Positions 52,348 to 60,465 are shown, counted from the first letter of the stretch. The stretch is 64,000 nucleotides of DNA from JAPSGM01 sp036556985 (GCA_036556985.1 DATBIK010000007.1:9623-73622); one strand, 5' to 3'. Numbers and translations: made by a program. The notes: a model not told the origin generated them from the letters alone.

Positions 52348-53235
52348 TCAGCCGGCAACCGAGATGAGCACGTTTCCCGCCTTCCGGCCCTTCTCGACAT
52401 ACGAGTGCGCTTCCCGAATCTGATCGAGAGCATACCGTCGGTCGATGACGGCGCGGATTCGTCTGGCGGCCAGGAGCTTCCTGACCTCGATGAGGTCGGA
52501 TGGACTCTCCGTGGTCGATGAGCGCACCGAGACGAACGAGCCGCCTTCGGCGAGGATGCGCTTGAAGGATCCGGTCGAGCCCGCGCCAACGGCGTCGAAC
52601 ACGAGGTCGTATCGGCGCTCACCCTTGGTGACGTCCTCCACGGTGTAGTCGATCACCTCCGCGGCGCCGAGCGACCTCACGAGCTCGGCGTTCCGCCCAC
52701 TCGACACACCGGTCACATGAGCGCCGTAGTGCGCGGCGATCTGAACGCCGTACGAGCCGACGCTGCCGGACGCGCCGATGACGAGCACGCGCTTGCCGCT
52801 GGCCAGCCCGCCGCGTCGGAGGAACTGCAGGGCGGTGGTGGCGCCGATCGGGACTGGCGCGGCGTCCTCGAACGGCACGTGCGGGGGAATCGTCGCCAGC
52901 ATGCCGGCGGCCGGCACGCAGATGTACTCGGCGTACGACCCGGTCGGCAGTCCGGTAGTGGTGCCGAAGACGCGGTCACCCACCGAGACCTCGGTGACCT
53001 CCGATCCGATGGCCTCGATCTCGCCAGCGAACTCGTGGCCCAGCATCGCCTTGCGCTTCTGCCCGAACAGGCGCGCCAGGAGGAACGGGATCTTGCGCAG
53101 CACGACGTCACCTCGCGTCACGCTCGTCGCATGGATGCGGACCAAAACCTCGCTCGGCTTGGGCACGGGCTGTGGAATGTCGGCGAGGACCAGGCCCGCG
53201 ACCGAGCCGGTCTTCTTGAACAGGACGGCCTTCAT
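52348..53235 (-). CDS. Zinc-less MDR-family NAD(P)H oxidoreductase (quinone oxidoreductase-like), copy 1
   Basis: A 295-residue medium-chain reductase without the structural or catalytic zinc Cys residues. LGHEFAGEIEAIGSEV, GDRVFGTTTGLPTGSYAEY and the Rossmann loop GASGSVGSYGVQIA are typical of quinone oxidoreductases and enone reductases that use NADPH. A paralogue lies at 54954-55928, roughly half identical by eye. It is the last gene of a seven-gene run on the minus strand in the island. The likely role is reduction of reactive electrophiles; the substrate is unknown. Confidence 0.82.
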   Translation of the reverse strand: MKAVLFKKTGSVAGLVLADIPQPVPKPSEVLVRIHATSVTRGDVVLRKIPFLLARLFGQKRKAMLGHEFAGEIEAIGSEVTEVSVGDRVFGTTTGLPTGSYAEYICVPAAGMLATIPPHVPFEDAAPVPIGATTALQFLRRGGLASGKRVLVIGASGSVGSYGVQIAAHYGAHVTGVSSGRNAELVRSLGAAEVIDYTVEDVTKGERRYDLVFDAVGAGSTGSFKRILAEGGSFVSVRSSTTESPSDLIEVRKLLAARRIRAVIDRRYALDQIREAHSYVEKGRKAGNVLISVAG

Positions 53236-53244
53236 CGGAGTGCC

Positions 53245-54510
53245 CTAGTAGCCCGTCGCTGTATAGCGGACGCCTCCGAACGAGTTGGCGCCCGGCGCGA
53301 GCGAACGGGCGGCAGCGGCATCGTCCTTCAGCTCCGCCAGCAGGAATGCGGTGGCGTAGTGGCGCACGAGGGCGTGGGCCTGGGCGCGTTCCCACGCCGG
53401 ATCGGCGCAGAACGGCTCGCGCAGCATGGTCAGGATCCTGCGGCTCGTGTCGCAGGGGCCGGTGAAGACCATGTGCTCGGCATCCTCCAGGCCGATCTCC
53501 ACCTTCCGGGGGCTGGACGCGGCCTCGTACGCCAGCTGCGTGCCCCAGGCGTACGGCGAGTCGACGTCGGCCGTGCCGCCGATGGCCATGACCGGGACCT
53601 CGACCTTGGCCATGCCGGCCTCGCCGAACATCACCGCGTCGCCCGCCAGCGCGATGGCCGCATCCACCCGGACATCGCCCCATGTCGGCCACAGGCCATC
53701 CGGCATCGATCCCAGATCGGCCGCATCGGCCATATCGTCGACGTGCAGCGCCAGGGCGTCGCACTGAAATCCGATCGGGTCGTCGGGCGAGGCCGCCTCG
53801 CAGATCTCGCGCAGCCGAGTGGTGTCGAGGCGCGCCCCCGCGGCGGCGAGGGCGGTGTAGCCGCCGTAGGAGTGGCCGACGACGGCCACGCGGCTGGCGT
53901 CCACCAGGTCGCTCCATTCGCCGCTGCTGACCTCGCGCTCCGCATGATCGAGCGCAGCGACGATGTCCCGCGGCCGGTCGACGGTGGCCTGCCACAGCGC
54001 CGACGGGTCGAGTTCTTCGGCGTGCTCCACCGCGAGGACCACGAACCCGTGCGACGCCAGATGCTCGGCCAGCCAGGCGTACGTTTCAGCGCCAAAGGCG
54101 AATCCGGGTGAGAAGACCACCAGCGGAAACGGTCCGGCGGCATGGTCGGCCTTCGCCTCCCGCGTGCCGATCCCAGCGTAGGTGGCCAGGGTGAACGGGG
54201 CGTCACCGAACGCCTTCAGCCCATAGGTGTAGGCGACGTGGCCGGAGCCTGTTTGACCCTCGGCTGGGTACCACAGAACGCCCTCCATCGGTGTGGGGTC
54301 GCCAACGGAGACGGAGTGAAGGCCGACGGCATGCGGGCCGAACGCGCCGTAGGGTGATCCGAACTCGCCATAGACGGCGGACGCAACGCTGCTACTCGTC
54401 CATCCGAGCGCGAATCCGCCGAGCCGCAAGGCCACCGCGGACAGCACGACGATAACGAGCAGCACGCCGACGACGGCGGTTCTGAGGAGTCTCAGCCATC
54501 CGCGAGCCAA
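53245..54510 (-). CDS. Membrane-anchored alpha/beta hydrolase (PAF-acetylhydrolase/chlorophyllase-like)
   Basis: A 421-residue hydrolase from a TTG start with GGAG 8 bases upstream inside the preceding gene's end. An N-terminal membrane helix (about 9-31) is followed by the hydrolase: FSPGFAFGAETYAWLAEHLASHG (in part), the nucleophile motif GHSYGG at 212-217 (Ser214), an acid in GGTADVDSP and His in EDAEHMVF. It resembles lipases or dienelactone-type esterases held at the outer face of the membrane. It sits 5 bases after the 56-residue membrane protein gene, so it is coupled to the small genes. Confidence 0.8.
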   Translation of the reverse strand: MARGWLRLLRTAVVGVLLVIVVLSAVALRLGGFALGWTSSSVASAVYGEFGSPYGAFGPHAVGLHSVSVGDPTPMEGVLWYPAEGQTGSGHVAYTYGLKAFGDAPFTLATYAGIGTREAKADHAAGPFPLVVFSPGFAFGAETYAWLAEHLASHGFVVLAVEHAEELDPSALWQATVDRPRDIVAALDHAEREVSSGEWSDLVDASRVAVVGHSYGGYTALAAAGARLDTTRLREICEAASPDDPIGFQCDALALHVDDMADAADLGSMPDGLWPTWGDVRVDAAIALAGDAVMFGEAGMAKVEVPVMAIGGTADVDSPYAWGTQLAYEAASSPRKVEIGLEDAEHMVFTGPCDTSRRILTMLREPFCADPAWERAQAHALVRHYATAFLLAELKDDAAAARSLAPGANSFGGVRYTATGY

Positions 54511-54514
54511 CGGG

Positions 54515-54685
54515 TCACTCCGGCGGCGCGCTCGACCGGCGCGTCCGCGCCCGGAGATCGAAGGCGATGCCGACGACGAGTCCCAGGATCAGTCCGACCA
54601 CCGGGTTCCCGAAACCGATGCCCACAACGAGGCCGAGGACCGTGCCGATCAGAGTCGACAGGCCGATGTTCGTCACCCACTGCAC
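54515..54685 (-). CDS. 56-residue Gly-rich membrane protein (previously easy to miss)
   Basis: Starts at GTG (54683-54685) with a perfect AGGAGG 7 bases upstream and ends at TGA 4 bases before the next gene. The product is MQWVTNIGLSTLIGTVLG, then a GLVVGIGFGNPVVGLILG hairpin of two glycine-zipper membrane segments, and a basic tail FDLRARTRRSSAPPE. Such small Gly-zipper membrane proteins can oligomerise. It lies between the one-helix protein gene and the hydrolase, all on the minus strand. No family name known to me; the strong ribosome binding site makes translation likely. Confidence 0.62.
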   Translation of the reverse strand: MQWVTNIGLSTLIGTVLGLVVGIGFGNPVVGLILGLVVGIAFDLRARTRRSSAPPE

Positions 54686-54703
54686 AGGCGTTCCTCCTTT
54701 CGC

Positions 54704-54856
54704 CTAGATCGACGAGAGAAGCGTCAGCCCGAAGGCCAGGAGGGCGAACCCGCCGAAGATGCAGAGCATCCCGATCCCCAGGCCGACGGGTGATGCCCAC
54801 CCGTGCCATTGCTGCTGGAGCCGGGTGTTCTCCTCCCGTCCAGTTCGCTCGTTCAT
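54704..54856 (-). CDS. 50-residue single-helix membrane protein, family SPVGLGIG, copy A
   Basis: From the ATG at 54854-54856 (AAGGA 10 bases upstream) the product has a charged N-terminus rich in Glu/Arg/Gln, the core WHGWASPVGLGIG and a helix FALLAFGLTLLSSI. It aligns without gaps to the 51-residue protein at 60187-60342: both start M-x-E-R, share W-x-G-W-x-SPVGLGIG and end FALLAFGLTLL-x-SI. A second ATG at 54913 with AAGGAG upstream would add 19 residues; the paralogue argues for the shorter form. The family seems not to be named. Confidence 0.65.
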   Translation of the reverse strand: MNERTGREENTRLQQQWHGWASPVGLGIGMLCIFGGFALLAFGLTLLSSI

Positions 54857-54953
54857 GGTCGAAGTGTCCTTCTGTGATGTGACGTCCAATCGATTCGATA
54901 CCCGCTGTGCCATTACCCGCTCCTTCTGCGTCTTGCTGGTCGTTCTGCCCCCC

Positions 54954-55928
54954 TCAGACGCTGAGCACGACGCTGCCCTGCTTTCCTCCGCCTTCCACGT
55001 AGCGGTGCGCGTCCACCGACGCATCGAGCTCGAAGCGTTTCCCGATGACTGGCCTGATGGCGCCGGACTCGAGGAGACCCATGAGGAAGCCGAGATCCTT
55101 CGATTTCTCAGCTGGCTTGCGGAGGCCGGTGAACATCAGGGTCGCCCGCTTGGATCCGACGCGAGACGTCCACAGCATCTGCGCCAGTACGCCGAGCGAA
55201 GGGACCGTGCGCAGGTAACGACCTCCGGGATTCAGCGAGCCTCGGCAACGACCGTACGACGAGTTGCCGACCACGTCGAAGACGATGTCGTAGAACTGTC
55301 CGGTCGTGGTGAAGTCCGTGGTGCGGTAGTCGATCACCTCGTCGGCACCCAGCGACTGCACCAGCTCGGCGCTCCCGGCACTGCACACGCCGATCACATG
55401 GGCGCCGAAGTGCTTGGCCAGCTGAACGGCTGCGGACCCGACGCCTCCGGAGGCGCCGTTGATCAGCACTCGCTCGCCCGCTGCGATTCGTCCGGCATTG
55501 CGGAGGAATGGGAGGGCGGTCAACCCGCCCTCGCAGACCACGGCCGCGTCCTCGAAGCTCGCGCCATCGGGGATTCGCGCCAGGGCGCCGTCCTGCTCGA
55601 GCACTGCGTACTCGGCATTGGCTCCGAGGCTGACGCCCGTGCTGCCGACCACGCGGTCGCCGGGCGCGAACCGGCTCACACCCGGTCCGACGGCGGCTAC
55701 CTCACCGGCCAGCTCGCTGCCGGGCGTCGTCGGCTTGCGTGGCCTGCGCAGGCCGGAAACGAGACGCGCGAAGAACGGTTCACCCTTGCGCATCGCCATC
55801 TCGGCGGTCGATACCGTCGTGGCGTGGACGCGGACGAGCAGCTGGCCCTCCGCGGGCGCCGGGGTCTCGACGTCCTCCACCCGGAGCACCTCAGGCCCGC
55901 CGTACCGGCGGAAGCGCACGGCCCGCAT
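54954..55928 (-). CDS. Zinc-less MDR-family NAD(P)H oxidoreductase (quinone oxidoreductase-like), copy 2
   Basis: A 324-residue paralogue of the gene at 52.3 kb. VRFRRYGGPEVLRVEDVETP, TPGSELAGEVAAVG, GDRVVGSTGVSLGANAEY and the NADPH loop NGASGGVGSAAVQLA are present, with no zinc ligands. Its start ATG shares a base with the upstream DUF4386 stop (TGATG), so it is translationally coupled. Two different MDR reductases in one island suggest defence against, or use of, an unsaturated carbonyl or quinone. Confidence 0.83.
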   Translation of the reverse strand: MRAVRFRRYGGPEVLRVEDVETPAPAEGQLLVRVHATTVSTAEMAMRKGEPFFARLVSGLRRPRKPTTPGSELAGEVAAVGPGVSRFAPGDRVVGSTGVSLGANAEYAVLEQDGALARIPDGASFEDAAVVCEGGLTALPFLRNAGRIAAGERVLINGASGGVGSAAVQLAKHFGAHVIGVCSAGSAELVQSLGADEVIDYRTTDFTTTGQFYDIVFDVVGNSSYGRCRGSLNPGGRYLRTVPSLGVLAQMLWTSRVGSKRATLMFTGLRKPAEKSKDLGFLMGLLESGAIRPVIGKRFELDASVDAHRYVEGGGKQGSVVLSV

Positions 55929-56683
55929 CAGACCGCTCCTGTCGCGGGCGCCGTCAGTGTCGGCGCGACGGCGCGATCCCGCCAGCGCTCGGCGTTCACA
56001 CCCTTGATCAGCAGCCACAGGGTGAGCGGGAGCTCACCGATGAGGGCGGCAACGATCACGACCATCGCCATCGTCTCGGTCAGGTCGGGAACGACGAAGA
56101 CGGCGAAGCTGTTCGCCAGGTAGCCGAGTCCAGAGACGACGAGCAGCACGCCGAGGAAGCGGGGCAGGAAGCCGGACCGGTAGACCAGGTAGCCGAGTGC
56201 GAACAGGTGCAGCGCGAAGAACACCAGCCCCAGCTCGTAGCCGAAGCTCTGCGCGCGCAGGAACACGAAGGCCAGCGTCTCGACCTGGCCGGCGCCGAAC
56301 GCCGCGGCGTACTCGGGGGCCGTCAGCAGCTGCAGACCGGTGTACATGTTGAGCAAGTTGAGGCCGAGAATCGTGGCCTGCGCCAGCCGGGCAAAGGACA
56401 TCACCAACGCCAGCGGCCGGCTGACGGGCGCCAGCAGCACGTACAGGATCGCCGCCTGGGCGACCTCGATCACGAACACGATGAGGTCGGTGAAGAAGCC
56501 AGCCCGGAAGAGGCCCTCCGACTCGCGAATGTTCGCTGCGGTCGTGGTTGCGTCGCCGGCCACGATCAGCCCTTCGCGCACGAAGAACTCGGCGAAGGGC
56601 GCCATGACGAAGATGACGAGGTAGAGCAGGCCGGCGATCCTGGCGAGAGCCATGGGGGACATGCCGGCGGATCGGTCTTGCAT
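55928..56683 (-). CDS. DUF4386 family membrane protein
   Basis: A 251-residue integral membrane protein with about six to seven helices, matching DUF4386: ARIAGLLYLVIFVMAPFAEFFVREGLIV (in part), IRESEGLFRAGFFTDLIVF, and GFLPRFLGVLLVVSGLGYLANS (in part). GAGGAG six bases before the ATG. The family has no known function. It lies between DUF4389 and MDR copy 2 and follows the former by 33 bases. Confidence 0.8.
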   Translation of the reverse strand: MQDRSAGMSPMALARIAGLLYLVIFVMAPFAEFFVREGLIVAGDATTTAANIRESEGLFRAGFFTDLIVFVIEVAQAAILYVLLAPVSRPLALVMSFARLAQATILGLNLLNMYTGLQLLTAPEYAAAFGAGQVETLAFVFLRAQSFGYELGLVFFALHLFALGYLVYRSGFLPRFLGVLLVVSGLGYLANSFAVFVVPDLTETMAMVVIVAALIGELPLTLWLLIKGVNAERWRDRAVAPTLTAPATGAV

Positions 56684-56716
56684 CGGAATCTCCTCTACGC
56701 GATGTATGGCGATGGC

Positions 56717-57361
56717 TCAGCGGAAGCTGAACGGGGGATAGCGATCGGTGACGAGCAGGAAGGCGTACGCCATGACGCGCCATGTCCAGCGGCCCACGCC
56801 AACGACGAAGTCGAACAGTCCGCGCGGGTAGCGACCGGTGACGAGGATCGCGAACCACGCGATCACCACCGCCACGATGGCCGCGAGCCACATGGCGACG
56901 AGAACGAAGTAGTGGGGCAGGACCAACAGCCACTTGATGAGCGGTAGCCAGCGGTTGAGGTCGGGCTCGACGTCGGGGTAGTCGACCTCGAGGTGGACGG
57001 CCTGCTCGTCGATGGTGGACGGATAGCGATCCGTCAGCAGCGTCAGGTAGGCGCCGATGCGCGCGCCGAAGCGCGCGAGCTCGCGGGCGAAGTCGAACCA
57101 CCAGCGCGGATAGCGCTGGCGGACGACGATCATCAGTGCCGTGGCCGCCCATAGGCCAGCGGCGATGCCGCCGCCGGTGCTGACGATCTCCTCGCCAGCC
57201 TCGGTGACGACGGTCTCGTTGCCGGTGGCGGTGAGCAGGCTGTAGACGATCGCGATCGGGATGATCCAGATCAGGCGGAGGGCCGTCGTCAGCCGGTCGA
57301 GCCGGTCAGGGTAGTCGACCGCAAGGCGCGCGGCATAGGGTTCGGGTGGGCGGGGAGTCAC
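56717..57361 (-). CDS. DUF4389 family membrane protein
   Basis: A 214-residue protein with at least three membrane helices. The YPDRLDRLTTALRLIWIIPIAIVY start (in part), RYPRWWFDFARELARFGARIGAYL (in part) and LLTDRYPPFS end are characteristic of DUF4389, a family of unknown function. GTG start with GGAAGG six bases upstream. It is the first gene of the minus-strand run and divergent from MarR copy A; the operator region lies directly upstream. The first 42 bases resemble those of the serine-hydrolase gene at 60.1 kb. Confidence 0.8.
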   Translation of the reverse strand: MTPRPPEPYAARLAVDYPDRLDRLTTALRLIWIIPIAIVYSLLTATGNETVVTEAGEEIVSTGGGIAAGLWAATALMIVVRQRYPRWWFDFARELARFGARIGAYLTLLTDRYPSTIDEQAVHLEVDYPDVEPDLNRWLPLIKWLLVLPHYFVLVAMWLAAIVAVVIAWFAILVTGRYPRGLFDFVVGVGRWTWRVMAYAFLLVTDRYPPFSFR

Positions 57362-57436
57362 GGGGATCCTTCCTTCGGTGCTCGGGGAGCCGAGGCAGGC
57401 GATAATCGGAGAGGCCGCTCTTGCCTCATCACAACT

Positions 57437-57482
57437 ATTGTCCTATGACAACGTTGCTATGAAGCAACTATACAGGTAGTGT
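57437..57482. promoter_or_regulatory. Divergent double-palindrome operator/promoter A
   Basis: Palindrome 1: ATTGTC-CTAT-GACAAC (57437-57452). Palindrome 2: GTTGCT-ATGA-AGCAAC (57453-57468), perfect. Palindrome 2 overlaps a -35 (TTGCTA, 57454-57459) that is 17 bases from a -10 TAGTGT (57477-57482) for MarR A. The 50 bases from 57437 align without gaps to 60380-60429, 38 of 50 identical by hand count. Confidence 0.7.
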
Positions 57483-57508
57483 CAACACCACACGACGAGA
57501 GGGTGCAA

Positions 57509-57994
57509 GTGAGCAGGGAGCAGGTTGTCGACTGGCTGGAAGGCATCGTCTTCGGTGGTGTGGCGATCACGACCGCCGCGCTCGAGTACGCGACCGATGG
57601 TCAGGAGCTGACGTTCACCCAGTGGCGGGCAATCCTGTTCGTGGGCGAGGATGCGGGCGGCTGCCGGGTGGGTGAGGTCGCCACCCTGCTGCACGCCTCA
57701 CTGCCGACCACCAGTCGCCTCCTGCGTCGGCTCGAGCGTCGCGGCCTGTTGGCCCTCAAGCGCGACGAGCAGGATCGGCGCGCGACGCGGGCGCGTCTCA
57801 CCGAGGCGGGCGCGGCCCTCCGGTCGGCGGTGCTTGCCTATCGCCGGGACCGGATCGCGGCCATCGTCGACCAGGCGAACCCGCCGGCTTCGGCCCATCG
57901 TGCGCTGCGCAACCTGGCCATGCGGTTCGATGCGCGCGGACACGACGCATCAGCGCCCGCTCGGGCGGCGAGCGCTGAGGAAACCGGCGAGTGA
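57509..57994 (+). CDS. MarR-family transcriptional regulator, copy A
   Basis: About 161 residues from a GTG at 57509 with GAGAGGG upstream; the in-frame GTG at 57479 lies inside the conserved promoter block, so I reject it. A winged helix covers about residues 30-120: LTFTQWRAILFVGEDAGGCRVGEVATLLHAS (in parts) and SRLLRRLERRGLL, DEQDRRATRARLT (wing). Copy B at 60.5 kb is roughly 65-70% identical by eye. It likely binds the palindromes upstream, controlling itself and the seven-gene minus-strand run. The next gene overlaps its stop (GTGA). Confidence 0.85.
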   Translation: MSREQVVDWLEGIVFGGVAITTAALEYATDGQELTFTQWRAILFVGEDAGGCRVGEVATLLHASLPTTSRLLRRLERRGLLALKRDEQDRRATRARLTEAGAALRSAVLAYRRDRIAAIVDQANPPASAHRALRNLAMRFDARGHDASAPARAASAEETGE

Positions 57995-58515
57995 CCGTCG
58001 ACAGCGTGCTCTTCATCGCCATCGCGGAGATCGCGGGAGTGTTCGTCGGATTCGGCGCCTTGATCAGCGTCACCCGGCGGGCCGATGTCGAGCCCGCGCA
58101 ACTCGGTGCCATCCGCGCGGTCGTCACCGCCGGCCTGACCGTGGTCGTCGCCGCTCTGATCCCCGTGGCCATGGCCAGCTACGGAGTGGAGGGCCGGACC
58201 CTGTGGTTCTTCTCGAGCCTGGCGTTCCTGCTGCTGAGCTGGGCAGTCATCGGCCTGTCGCTGCGATCCGCGTCGAACCGGCAGCTGCTGGGAAGCCTCG
58301 CCAAGGATGCGCCGGTGTCCAGCCTGTTCTTCTGGCTCGCGCTCGAGCTTCCGATCCAGGTTCCTCTGATCCTTGCGGTGCTCGGCCTGTTCCGGGAGCT
58401 CGACCCGGCCTTCTACGTCACCGCGCTGGCATTCAACCTCTTCGAGGCCGCCTTTGTCCTCGCGCAGTTCGTGTACGCGCAAGCAGTCAGCGAGGACGCG
58501 TCTGACTCTCGCTAG
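57991..58515 (+). CDS. Four-helix membrane protein, hypothetical
   Basis: A 174-residue integral membrane protein starting at a GTG that overlaps the MarR A stop. Four hydrophobic helices are predicted; the first contains IAEIAGVFVGFGALISVTRR (the EIAGVFVGFGALI motif), with conserved-looking charged residues at its end. It could be a sensor or transporter-like partner of MarR A. No such gene follows MarR B. The family is not known to me. Confidence 0.65.
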   Translation: MTVDSVLFIAIAEIAGVFVGFGALISVTRRADVEPAQLGAIRAVVTAGLTVVVAALIPVAMASYGVEGRTLWFFSSLAFLLLSWAVIGLSLRSASNRQLLGSLAKDAPVSSLFFWLALELPIQVPLILAVLGLFRELDPAFYVTALAFNLFEAAFVLAQFVYAQAVSEDASDSR

Positions 58516-58638
58516 CCTCCGCACGCGGATCGGGTTGGACCGGGGTCGGTGCTGGTGGAAGACGTGCACGACGCCCGCTCCTGCGATGCACGCAAGACCC
58601 TGATTTCGGAGCGGTTGTGGCGTCGATCGCACCGGACG

Positions 58639-60120
58639 CTAACCGGATCGCTCAGCGCCCGTTGCGGATGACCGCGTGTATGCAACCCCGAGCCGGAACA
58701 CGGCCCACAGGACCCCGAACACAGAGGTGGCGACCAAGGCCAGCCCGAAATCGGGCTGGAACAGGAACAGGGTGCCGAGTGGTATGCCGAAAAGGTTCGG
58801 GACCAGCCAGAGCATCACCCAGGCAGCGACCAGCGTGGTGAGCAGGGGGAACCAGAGACTGAGGAGACCAGAGGGCCCCGACTTGCGGCGTAGCCCGTCT
58901 CGGTGGCGCCAGGCCCACACCATGCTCAGCAGGTAGATGATCGGCAGAAGCACCAGCGAGAGGAAGACGGCCTTCTGGGCCCATCGCGGACCCTCATCCT
59001 CGTACGCGAGACCCAGTGCGAGTGCCGTGACGCCGGTGCGCAGCTGGCCGGTCTCCCCGAACCCGATGCCACTGCCCCCGTTGACCAGCACGACGACTCC
59101 CCGGTTCTCAGCCGGGACCATCGTCGCCAGCGTTTCGACGCCGGGGGTCGACCCGGAGTGCCACACGGTCTGGTTGTCTGGATCCAGCGCCCAGCCGAAG
59201 CCGTAATACGATGAGACCGGGCTCGCCGGGCGCATCATCAGCGCCTTGCCTTCGGCGCTGAGCACATCGTCTTCGCCGTTCATCAGCACGCCCATGTAGC
59301 GCGCCAGGTCGTTGGCGCTGGCGACGATCCCACCCTGAGGAGCAGTTGCACGGTGCGTCGCTGTCTCGGACACCGGTCGTTTTGAGAAGAACCATGGCCG
59401 GTGCCCGGTCGCCATGCCCTCGTGGACCGCGCCATCGGAGACGAAGCTTTCGTCCATGCCGACCGGTTCCAGGATGTTGGCGGTGACGTAGGACTGGTAG
59501 TCCCGGCCGCTGACGACTTCGATCACGCGACCGAGAATCTGGTAGTTGGTGTTCGAGTACTCCCATCGTTCGCCGGGTGAGTACGCGGGCTCCACCTCGG
59601 CAAGTCCGGCGACCGTGCGCGCGAGCTCGTCGTTCCCACCGGTGGCGTCGGTGTGCGAGGAGTTCCCCTGTAGGGTGGAGAAGCCGCTCGTGTGGCTGAG
59701 CAGCTGTCCGAGGGTCGGCGCGCCGGCAGGCCGACCCACGAAGCCGTCGAGGTACTCGGAAACCGCGGTGTCCAGGCCGACCTCTCCCGCCTCGACCAGC
59801 TGCATGATTGCCAGGGCGGTGAAGCTCTTGGATATCGAGCCCGATCCGAATGGCGTATCCGGCGTAACTTCCGTGTTGCCGCTAACGTCGACGACACCGC
59901 GTGCGCCAGCCATCGTGATCTCGCCCCCGTCCACGACGGCGTATGCCAGGCCTGGCACGCCCGCAGCGGACATCTCGTCATCGATGAAGGCTTCAAGCGA
60001 TTTCTCCCCTGCGCCGCGAGCACCGGCAGGCAGGGCGATAACGAGGCCGAGCGCGAGGACAGCCACCACGATCCGGATGGCGAGGCGCGCGGCGAATTGC
60101 TCGGGTGGGGGAGTGGTCAC
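58639..60120 (-). CDS. Membrane-bound serine beta-lactamase-like hydrolase
   Basis: A 493-residue protein of the class C beta-lactamase/penicillin-binding-like family. After a signal peptide or helix, the catalytic motifs are S95-I-S-K98 (GSGSISKSF), Y188-S-N190 (WEYSNTNYQ) and HSG in WHSGSTPG; the C-terminal ~130 residues contain three membrane helices. It acts outside the membrane on an unknown ester or amide; beta-lactam hydrolysis is not implied. GTG start with AAAGGA five bases upstream. The first 14 residues (MTTPPPEQFAARLA) resemble the start of the DUF4389 protein. Confidence 0.83.
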   Translation of the reverse strand: MTTPPPEQFAARLAIRIVVAVLALGLVIALPAGARGAGEKSLEAFIDDEMSAAGVPGLAYAVVDGGEITMAGARGVVDVSGNTEVTPDTPFGSGSISKSFTALAIMQLVEAGEVGLDTAVSEYLDGFVGRPAGAPTLGQLLSHTSGFSTLQGNSSHTDATGGNDELARTVAGLAEVEPAYSPGERWEYSNTNYQILGRVIEVVSGRDYQSYVTANILEPVGMDESFVSDGAVHEGMATGHRPWFFSKRPVSETATHRATAPQGGIVASANDLARYMGVLMNGEDDVLSAEGKALMMRPASPVSSYYGFGWALDPDNQTVWHSGSTPGVETLATMVPAENRGVVVLVNGGSGIGFGETGQLRTGVTALALGLAYEDEGPRWAQKAVFLSLVLLPIIYLLSMVWAWRHRDGLRRKSGPSGLLSLWFPLLTTLVAAWVMLWLVPNLFGIPLGTLFLFQPDFGLALVATSVFGVLWAVFRLGVAYTRSSATGAERSG

Positions 60121-60186
60121 CTGTGTCCTTTCTCGATTCGGGCGGGACGGCGCCGACGGATTCCCCCCGCTCGCCGGCGGAGTGGC

Positions 60187-60342
60187 CTACTGGATTGACA
60201 CCAGGAGGGTGAGGCCGAAGGCCAGGAGGGCGAACGCCCCGACCATGGCCAGCACGCCGATGCCCAGACCGACGGGCGAACCCCAGCCATACCAGTGCTG
60301 CGGGTGCCGCTGCCCTTCGTCCCTCATCTCGCGCTCTGTCAC
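60187..60342 (-). CDS. 51-residue single-helix membrane protein, family SPVGLGIG, copy B
   Basis: From a GTG at 60340-60342 with GGAGG 10 bases upstream. The product has a charged N-terminus (MTEREMRDEGQRHPQ), the core WYGWGSPVGLGIG and a hydrophobic helix ending FGLTLLVSIQ. It aligns gap-free with copy A (54704-54856) over the whole length, which fixes the GTG start rather than the ATG at 60327. It is the first gene on the minus strand from operator B and lies 66 bases before the serine hydrolase gene. Confidence 0.68.
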   Translation of the reverse strand: MTEREMRDEGQRHPQHWYGWGSPVGLGIGVLAMVGAFALLAFGLTLLVSIQ

Positions 60343-60379
60343 GGTTCTCTCGCCTCCGAATACGTTCCTTACCGCAATG

Positions 60380-60425
60380 ATTGTCCAATGACAATATTGC
60401 CCTACAGCAACAATACCGCTACTGT
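60380..60425. promoter_or_regulatory. Divergent double-palindrome operator/promoter B
   Basis: Palindrome 1: ATTGTC-CAAT-GACAAT (60380-60395), perfect. Palindrome 2: TTGC-CCTACA-GCAA (60397-60410). It overlaps the -35 TTGCCC (60397-60402), 17 bases before the -10 TACTGT (60420-60425) of MarR B. The minus strand has TTGTCA and, 17 bases on, TAAGGA as a weak promoter for the small protein. Confidence 0.7.
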
Positions 60426-60465
60426 CAAGGCACATGCACGAGGCTGCCCATGACAAGGGGATGAC

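Noticed and set aside
57479..57508. GTG at 57479 as the start of MarR A
   Set aside because: It lies within the promoter block shared with MarR B, where the matching bases are CTG, and it overlaps the predicted -10 box. The GTG at 57509 has a ribosome binding site and fits the length of copy B.
58639..60120. True beta-lactamase resistance gene
   Set aside because: The SxxK, YSN and HSG motifs are common to a broad group of esterases and peptidases; three C-terminal membrane helices are not found in secreted AmpC enzymes.
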